Positions 15,891-19,719 of a stretch of DNA of 19,719 nucleotides are shown here, piece by piece (position 1 is the stretch's first letter; every line of letters begins with the position of its first letter). The notes beneath the pieces were generated by a model. It had not been told where the DNA came from, ran no database searches, and saw only the letters and a list, made by a program, of their open reading frames with translations. Source of the stretch: DAINBT01 sp036732785 (GTDB lineage: Bacteria; Planctomycetota; Phycisphaerae; Sedimentisphaerales; SM23-30); the NCBI GenBank assembly GCA_964537505.1, contig CAZICK010000071.1, forward strand, positions 1 to 19,719, written 5' to 3'. A program made the position numbers and the translations under genes.

Positions 15891-16751
15891 TTAAAAAAGG
15901 GCGATGTTTGGTTTTCCGTCGTCAGCGTCGTAAGGCTGCTGGTCTTCTATGGTGCTGTCTTTGATGCAGATTCGTTCGATGTGGGTGGCGAGGCCGGGTG
16001 GCCGACTGTTGGAATCTATCGTCACGATAATACCGTTAATTCTCAGGTCGCCGGTAGCGATGCTGTAGGGGTATGGCATTTGTACGGTCAGGTTTTTGAG
16101 GACCGGATCTATATTGCGACCTAAAACGGATCTGTGGGCGCCGGTCATGCCTAAATCGGTGATGTACGCGGTACCCTGGTCGAGGATGGTTTCATCGGCG
16201 GTAGTAACGTGAGTGTGGGTGCCGAAAACAAGACTTACCCGGCCGTTGAGGTGCCAACCCATGGCGATTTTTTCGCTGGTGGCTTCGGCGTGAATGTCAA
16301 CTATCCTGATTCTTATGTCGGAGGGAATTTTGGCCAGGACTCTGTCGATAGCATGAAAAGGATTGTCAGCGGGAATGTTCATGAACATTCTGCCCAGTAT
16401 GGAAACGACAGCGACCTGTGGCCCAGGGGCAGTGGTGTAAACGGCCCATTCACGACCGGCAGACTGAGGCGAAAGGTTGGCAGGACGAACGATGCGGTCT
16501 GAGTTATGGAGCACATCGATAATTTCACGTTTGCGATAAATGTGGTCGCCAAGTGTTATCAGATGAACGCCGTATCTGAGTAGCTTTTCGTAGATCTTGA
16601 CGGTTATGCCGGAGCCGCCGGCAACGTTTTCGGCGTTAACGATAACACAATCGATCTGGTGCTCCTTGACAATGCGGGCAAGGTGCTCGGCCAGGATGTG
16701 GCGAGCAGGCCGACCGACCAGGTCGCCTATACAAAGCACTTTAATTTGCAT
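15891..16751 (-). CDS. YmdB-family metallophosphoesterase (TIGR00282 type)
   Basis: A 286-residue calcineurin-like phosphoesterase of the YmdB family; the Bacillus member is a cyclic-nucleotide phosphodiesterase that influences biofilm and development. Metal-site motifs are CIGDLVGRPAR (D10), IVNAENVAGG (E41), ITLGDHIYRK (67-70), VDIHAEATSEK (H154) and FGTHTHVTTAD (H179/H181), followed by DLGMTGAHRSVLG (199-211). Two features stand out: the usual GNH motif reads GDH (residues 68-70), and the protein runs some 20 residues past the usual end with an Asp/Gln-rich tail. No strong Shine-Dalgarno precedes the ATG. It follows rny by 54 bases, an rny-ymdB order conserved in many bacteria, so the two are probably co-transcribed. 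Confidence 0.93.
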   Translation of the reverse strand: MQIKVLCIGDLVGRPARHILAEHLARIVKEHQIDCVIVNAENVAGGSGITVKIYEKLLRYGVHLITLGDHIYRKREIIDVLHNSDRIVRPANLSPQSAGREWAVYTTAPGPQVAVVSILGRMFMNIPADNPFHAIDRVLAKIPSDIRIRIVDIHAEATSEKIAMGWHLNGRVSLVFGTHTHVTTADETILDQGTAYITDLGMTGAHRSVLGRNIDPVLKNLTVQMPYPYSIATGDLRINGIIVTIDSNSRPPGLATHIERICIKDSTIEDQQPYDADDGKPNIALF

Positions 16752-16805
16752 AACGCACTTTCATAACTCTGGCAGAAAAATATTATTGCATCAAGATCAT
16801 CCGGA

Positions 16806-18395
16806 TTAGCGGGCATATTCGGTGCAACGAACTTCACGCAGTAAAGTAATTTTAATTTCGCCTGGGTAAGTCAACTCATCCTCTACTTTTTTGGCGATGT
16901 CGCGTGCGATTTTCCATGCGGTTGAGTCGTCAACGAATTCCGGATCGACGATAACACGTATTTCACGACCGGCTTGTATAGCAAATGCTTGTTTTATTCC
17001 GTCGAATCCGTTGGCGATGGCCTCGAGGCTTTCGAGTCGTTTGATGTAACGTTCAAGGGTTTCGCGGCGTGCTCCGGGTCGGGAGGCGCTCATGGCGTCA
17101 GCGGCGGATATCAGGGGAGCATAAGGGGTGGTGGCTGGTACGTCGCCATGGTGTGCGGCGATTGCGTTAATGACAGTGGGCGATTCTTTGAGTTTACGTG
17201 CCAACTCGGCGCCGATTTCGGGGTGACCGCCTTCGATTTCATGATCCACAGCCTTGCCGATGTCATGGAGCAGTCCACAACGTCTGGCCAATGCGCCATC
17301 GAGCCCTAGTTCCTCGGCCATAGACTGACTGAGAAAAGCGACCTCGACGCTGTGACGCAATACGTTCTGTCCATAACTGGTTCGATAGCTTAACCGTCCC
17401 AGATATGGCAGCAGTTTACTACTTAGGCCATTTACGTTGGTTTCGAGAGTGACTCGTTTGCCGATTTCTATAATTTTGCCATCGAGTTCTTTTTGAGTTT
17501 CCGCAACGATCTCTTCGATACGAGCCGGATGGATACGTCCATCCTGAATGAGCTTATCCAGGCTGATGCGAGCCACTTCACGGCGAATAGGGTCAAAAGC
17601 CGAAACCACTACCACGCCCGGAGTATCGTCGATGATGACATCAACACCGGTGCTTTTTTCAAATGCACGGATGTTTCTACCTTCGCGACCAATGACTCTT
17701 CCTTTCATGTCGTCGTTGGGAATATCGACGGTAGAGACGGTATTGTCACAGGTGTGCTCGGCAGCGTACCGCTGAATCGCATTCAAGGTGATCTCACGAC
17801 TGCGGGAGTCGGCTTCCTCTTTGGCCTTGTTGACGACCCGCTCAATGAGATTTGAGGCTTCGTGTGTAACCTCGTCTTCCAGGCGTGACAGGAGAATTTC
17901 CTTGGCTTCTTCGGCCGTGATGTTGGCAATACGCAGTAGTTGTGCACGCTGTTCGGTCAGGGTGTTTGTCAATTGTTTATCTTTGTTGGCCAGTTCACGC
18001 TCCTTCTCGGCGTTTTTCTTGTCGCGGTTTTCCAGTTCCCGTTCCTTGGCGTTGATACTTTCCCATTTTCGATCGACCATGTCCTCACGCTTGCTGAGAT
18101 GTCGCTCCGTTTCACGAAGTTCGTTTCGGACTTCGGTGGTCTCCTTTTCAAATTCTTCACGTCTCTTGATGGCGTCGGATTTGGCCTCTAACTGGATGGT
18201 TTTGAGAATGTTTTCAGCCTGCAACCGGGCGTCATGGACGACGGTCTCGGCCTGCTGTTTGGCGGCCTGAATGTGGGATTTCCCGGTGACACGCTGGATG
18301 GCCCAAAAAACCGCCACACCAACAACCAATCCACCAACAGCACCAAGGAGAATGCCGATAAAATCGGCGGCGGCTAAAATTGTTAAGGATTGCAT
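16806..18395 (-). CDS. rny: Ribonuclease Y
   Basis: Membrane-anchored endoribonuclease that starts mRNA decay. At 529 residues it is near the usual 520. In order: one N-terminal membrane segment (FIGILLGAVGGLVVGVAVFW, about 12-31), a long charged coiled coil (about 40-200), a KH RNA-binding domain with GRVIGREGRNI (232-242), and an HD domain with LLHDIGKA (375-382, H377/D378) and IAAHHGDV. The C terminus (REIRVIVDPEFVDD, TYPGEIKITLLRE) is also canonical. GGAG lies 8 bases before the ATG. Upstream, on the same strand, is a TATAAT box and a potentially structured RNA of about 170 nt that is either its leader or a separate RNA. The ymdB-type gene follows. Confidence 0.97.
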   Translation of the reverse strand: MQSLTILAAADFIGILLGAVGGLVVGVAVFWAIQRVTGKSHIQAAKQQAETVVHDARLQAENILKTIQLEAKSDAIKRREEFEKETTEVRNELRETERHLSKREDMVDRKWESINAKERELENRDKKNAEKERELANKDKQLTNTLTEQRAQLLRIANITAEEAKEILLSRLEDEVTHEASNLIERVVNKAKEEADSRSREITLNAIQRYAAEHTCDNTVSTVDIPNDDMKGRVIGREGRNIRAFEKSTGVDVIIDDTPGVVVVSAFDPIRREVARISLDKLIQDGRIHPARIEEIVAETQKELDGKIIEIGKRVTLETNVNGLSSKLLPYLGRLSYRTSYGQNVLRHSVEVAFLSQSMAEELGLDGALARRCGLLHDIGKAVDHEIEGGHPEIGAELARKLKESPTVINAIAAHHGDVPATTPYAPLISAADAMSASRPGARRETLERYIKRLESLEAIANGFDGIKQAFAIQAGREIRVIVDPEFVDDSTAWKIARDIAKKVEDELTYPGEIKITLLREVRCTEYAR

Positions 18396-18493
18396 CTTCT
18401 ATACTCCAATCTATAAATAATCAGTCATAATGGCGCAGGTATTGTCATATACCTGTCGAATATCGACCATTTGACTGTAGGTTTCGCGAGTAA

Positions 18494-18665
18494 GATCATA
18501 CGTAAAACAATCACAGATGTTTAATCGGATGATCCTATAACGCGTGCCAACGGGGGGATATCGCCATAAAATAGCAGACTACGTCGGGCTTAGTGCCGAC
18601 AGCAGGGAAACGTTGAATTACTAATACTAGGACAGCACCTGTTTTTTGCCAAACAAGCCGATCAC
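18494..18665 (-). ncRNA. Candidate structured RNA upstream of rny (6S-like or rny leader)
   Basis: Read on the - strand, four nested helices form one rod: ACAGGUG (18642-18636) with CAUCUGU (18519-18513, one G-U); UCCUA (18632-18628) with UAGGA (18537-18533); CAACG (18615-18611) with CGUUG (18552-18548); and GUCGG (18600-18596) with CCGAC (18587-18583). GAUC at 18663-18660 can pair with GAUC at 18497-18494 at the base. A TATAAT ends 7 bases before position 18665. Size (about 170 nt), rod shape with large internal loops and position before rny-ymdB recall 6S RNA, which neighbours rny in several phyla. No conserved 6S sequence was confirmed and the helices are short, so a structured 5' leader of rny is equally possible. 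Confidence 0.35.
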
Positions 18666-18671
18666 GGAGCT

Positions 18672-18700
18672 ATTATATTGTGTTCTTCCGGCATTTACCA
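18672..18700 (-). promoter_or_regulatory. Promoter-like site upstream of the structured RNA and rny
   Basis: A perfect -10 TATAAT lies at 18677-18672 on the - strand. At 17 bases spacing the -35 is TGGTAA (18700-18695), only 3 of 6 matches. Transcription would start near 18665 and read through the structured stretch toward rny, giving a leader of about 270 nt if the transcript continues into the gene. Confidence 0.5.
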
Positions 18701-19013
18701 TTACCTTAAGCGGCCTATTGGGGTGCATATATAGTAGTGACAATTTTCCGAGATGCTCGTTTGAAAGAACATCGGGAAACAAGCATAAAACCAAGCCATT
18801 CGACCCATACGGTCTAAAACCATTTGGTTGTTCCAGCCAAGACAGCAATACAACAATCCAACCCATTTCCCCTGGCAATGGGAGCATTCAAATATAAGAT
18901 TTAGAGGCTCCATCAAAACCTACCCTGAAACACATTTTTTAGTCCTGTTATCGCTGTTTTTGGCCATTTTGTTAGAATGCCTTGGGGAATGGGTCAAGCT
19001 TATCTTGACATCA

Positions 19014-19091
19014 GCGTCAAAAGTATTTCAGAGGAAAGCTCGATTCCGCCATCTAAAGGGCGTTTTTGTGTGTGAATTCAACTTTTGACGC
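19014..19091. repeat. 11-bp perfect inverted repeat (GCGTCAAAAGT / ACTTTTGACGC)
   Basis: The arms are 19014-19024 and 19081-19091 with a 56-bp spacer. The right arm continues into CAACCATC so that 19083-19098 matches, at 14 of 16 positions, the 16-bp repeat that brackets the exported-protein/phosphatase gene pair. No gene is recognised between the arms. The span is too short for an insertion sequence but could be a small non-autonomous element remnant or a paired binding site. Confidence 0.55.
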
Positions 19092-19205
19092 AACCATCTA
19101 TATTAAGTAACTCAACGCTAATTCAGCCCATGCTTGTCGTAATCATACCTCCGCGCTGGGCGGGGCGACCTCAGTTGGCTGATAATTTAATCCAAAGTCT
19201 CCTTT

Positions 19206-19280
19206 CTAAGACTCGCTTTTGTTACAATCGCAAGGTTTGCCATTAATGTTACCGCAGGAACCGTCCACGATACTGTGCAT
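19206..19280 (-). CDS. Possible 24-residue Cys-containing small peptide
   Basis: An ATG at 19280 opens a 24-codon frame containing DGSCGNINGKPCDCNK, with three cysteines (C-x7-C-x-C). The ATG lies only about 10 bases after the predicted start of a strong sigma70-like promoter, so it would be nearly leaderless; there is no Shine-Dalgarno. No family is recognised. The promoter position is the only positive evidence; a frame this short easily arises by chance. Confidence 0.2.
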   Translation of the reverse strand: MHSIVDGSCGNINGKPCDCNKSES

Positions 19281-19297
19281 GCTTACATCTGTATCCG

Positions 19298-19326
19298 TTT
19301 ATATCCATAGGCCAATGGGCCGTCAA
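19298..19326 (-). promoter_or_regulatory. Strong sigma70-like promoter reading leftward
   Basis: On the - strand TTGACG (19326-19321, 5 of 6) and TATAAA (19303-19298, 5 of 6) are separated by exactly 17 bases, the best promoter match I found in the window. Transcription would start near 19291 and run left into the non-coding region toward rny, about 900 bases away. What it expresses is unclear: a small RNA, the 24-codon frame, or a long rny transcript. Confidence 0.5.
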
Positions 19327-19578
19327 GAAAAAAACCATTTGTCCGGGGCGGGGGCGCATTATTCCCATAGGCGCATTATACGTTTTTGGTTCTAAGTTCT
19401 TTTAGAACAAGGGTTAACGGCCCGATCCGGAGATGTTCGGTTTGGTCTAAAAAACATTATGCCTGCTGCGGACGATGAAGAAGAAACATCCTTCCAGGCG
19501 AGAAGTTTCTGGCAGAACGGCCTTGACGAGTGAATGAGTAAATCGGTAAGTGAGTGGGTCGGTGGGGCGGGGAAGGCA

Positions 19579-19683
19579 GATGTAAGTGCTTATTTTTCGT
19601 AGCGTGAAATTGTTGTAACTCCTTATTTTGCGTTGTTGGAATTGATGTAAGTGCTTATTTTTGTGTAACGATTATAACGATTA
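19579..19683 (+). repeat. Imperfect 32/33-bp tandem repeats followed by a 9-bp tandem repeat
   Basis: GATGTAAGTGCTTATTTTT occurs at 19579-19597 and again, identical, at 19644-19662. A diverged copy (GTTGTAACTCCTTATTTTG) begins at 19612, giving a 33- then 32-bp period. Similarity between the first two units extends past the core (CGTAGCGTGAAATT versus CGTTGTTGGAATT). The core TAAGTGCTTA is itself a dyad (TAAG/CTTA). Immediately after it TAACGATTA is repeated perfectly in tandem (19666-19674, 19675-19683). The roughly three-turn spacing would place sites on one DNA face. Confidence 0.7.
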
Positions 19684-19719
19684 GGTAAGATGGGTAAGAA
19701 AAAAGTGTGAAATTCCGAC

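Larger units (their letters stand above)
18396..19719. other. 1.3-kb region without a recognised conventional gene
   Basis: This stretch from the rny start to the window end has no reading frame with a recognisable domain or clear start signal. Frames of 71-86 codons at 18627-18897 and 18828-19088 lie on both strands, overlap one another and have no credible Shine-Dalgarno. It does contain ordered non-coding signals, listed separately: a candidate RNA, two promoter-like sites, a possible 24-codon frame, an 11-bp inverted repeat, a 7-bp hairpin (19389-19408, GTTCTAA/TTAGAAC) and tandem repeats at the right edge. GCGCATTAT also occurs twice, 17 bp apart (19354-19362 and 19371-19379). Confidence 0.6.

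Noticed and set aside
18627..18897. Overlapping open frames of 71-86 codons on both strands
   Set aside because: Two strands compete over the same bases, no Shine-Dalgarno is placed correctly, no family is visible, and a perfect TATAAT lies inside them.
18828..19088. 86-codon open frame on the + strand
   Set aside because: Its middle looks hydrophobic (FLVLLSLFLAILLECLG), but there is no ribosome-binding site and the end runs across the inverted repeat; not enough to call a gene.
19579..19683. CRISPR array
   Set aside because: The repeat units are abutting imperfect tandem copies, similarity extends through the would-be spacers, and there is no cas gene.
18396..19719. zapA gene expected near a 6S-rny-ymdB arrangement
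   Set aside because: I looked for a ZapA-like coding region upstream of rny on the - strand and found none, which weakens the 6S interpretation.
1..19719. tRNA or tmRNA genes
   Set aside because: No T-loop GTTCRANNC followed by an acceptor stem and CCA-like end was found in the intergenic regions, including around smpB.

Overview
The window looks like a chromosomal segment of a planctomycete-type bacterium, most likely of the Phycisphaerae/Sedimentisphaerales kind. This is inferred from gene content rather than from a phylogenetic marker: a HEAT-repeat/ThuA protein, a sugar isomerase and a Tat-exported Gfo/Idh/MocA oxidoreductase in a row; a giant carboxypeptidase-regulatory-like protein ending in a thioredoxin fold without its CxxC; an archaeal-type glycogen debranching enzyme; and an rny-ymdB pair. 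Composition is moderate GC and most starts have a Shine-Dalgarno sequence.

Left part (1-5442, + strand): the 3' portion of a large HEAT-ThuA gene that begins outside the window, a TIM-barrel sugar isomerase/epimerase, a secreted Gfo/Idh/MocA oxidoreductase, and an EamA transporter whose GTG start overlaps the oxidoreductase stop by 4 bases. This reads as a carbohydrate or cyclitol oxidation and isomerisation cluster. Next (7207-5468, - strand) is a two-gene membrane-lipid operon, a YbhN/LPG-synthase-like flippase followed by plsY. The 377-bp divergent gap before it carries a promoter-like site and two near-identical 18-bp repeats.

Middle (7585-10236, + strand): a GH133-type glycogen debranching enzyme, then smpB. 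On the - strand (14713-10280) follow a 1206-residue exported multi-domain beta-sandwich protein with an internal duplication of about 365 residues, and an inositol-monophosphatase family enzyme 9 bases downstream. The pair is bracketed by two identical 16-bp direct repeats (10245-10260 and 14736-14751). A variant of the same motif recurs inside an inverted repeat at about 19.0 kb.

Right part: an isolated methyltransferase-type corrinoid protein (15095-15724) with no methyltransferase or reactivase beside it, then rny-ymdB on the - strand (18395-15891). The last 1.3 kb has no convincing conventional gene but is not featureless. It holds a candidate structured RNA just upstream of rny behind a perfect TATAAT, a strong sigma70-like promoter in front of a possible 24-residue Cys-rich peptide, an 11-bp inverted repeat, and an imperfect 32/33-bp tandem repeat at the right edge.

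No tRNA, rRNA, CRISPR array, transposase or phage gene was recognised. I found no clear, complete, undescribed multi-gene system. The best leads are the structured RNA upstream of rny, the repeat-bracketed gene pair with its Cys-less thioredoxin domain, and the ordered repeats and small peptide in the right-hand non-coding region.
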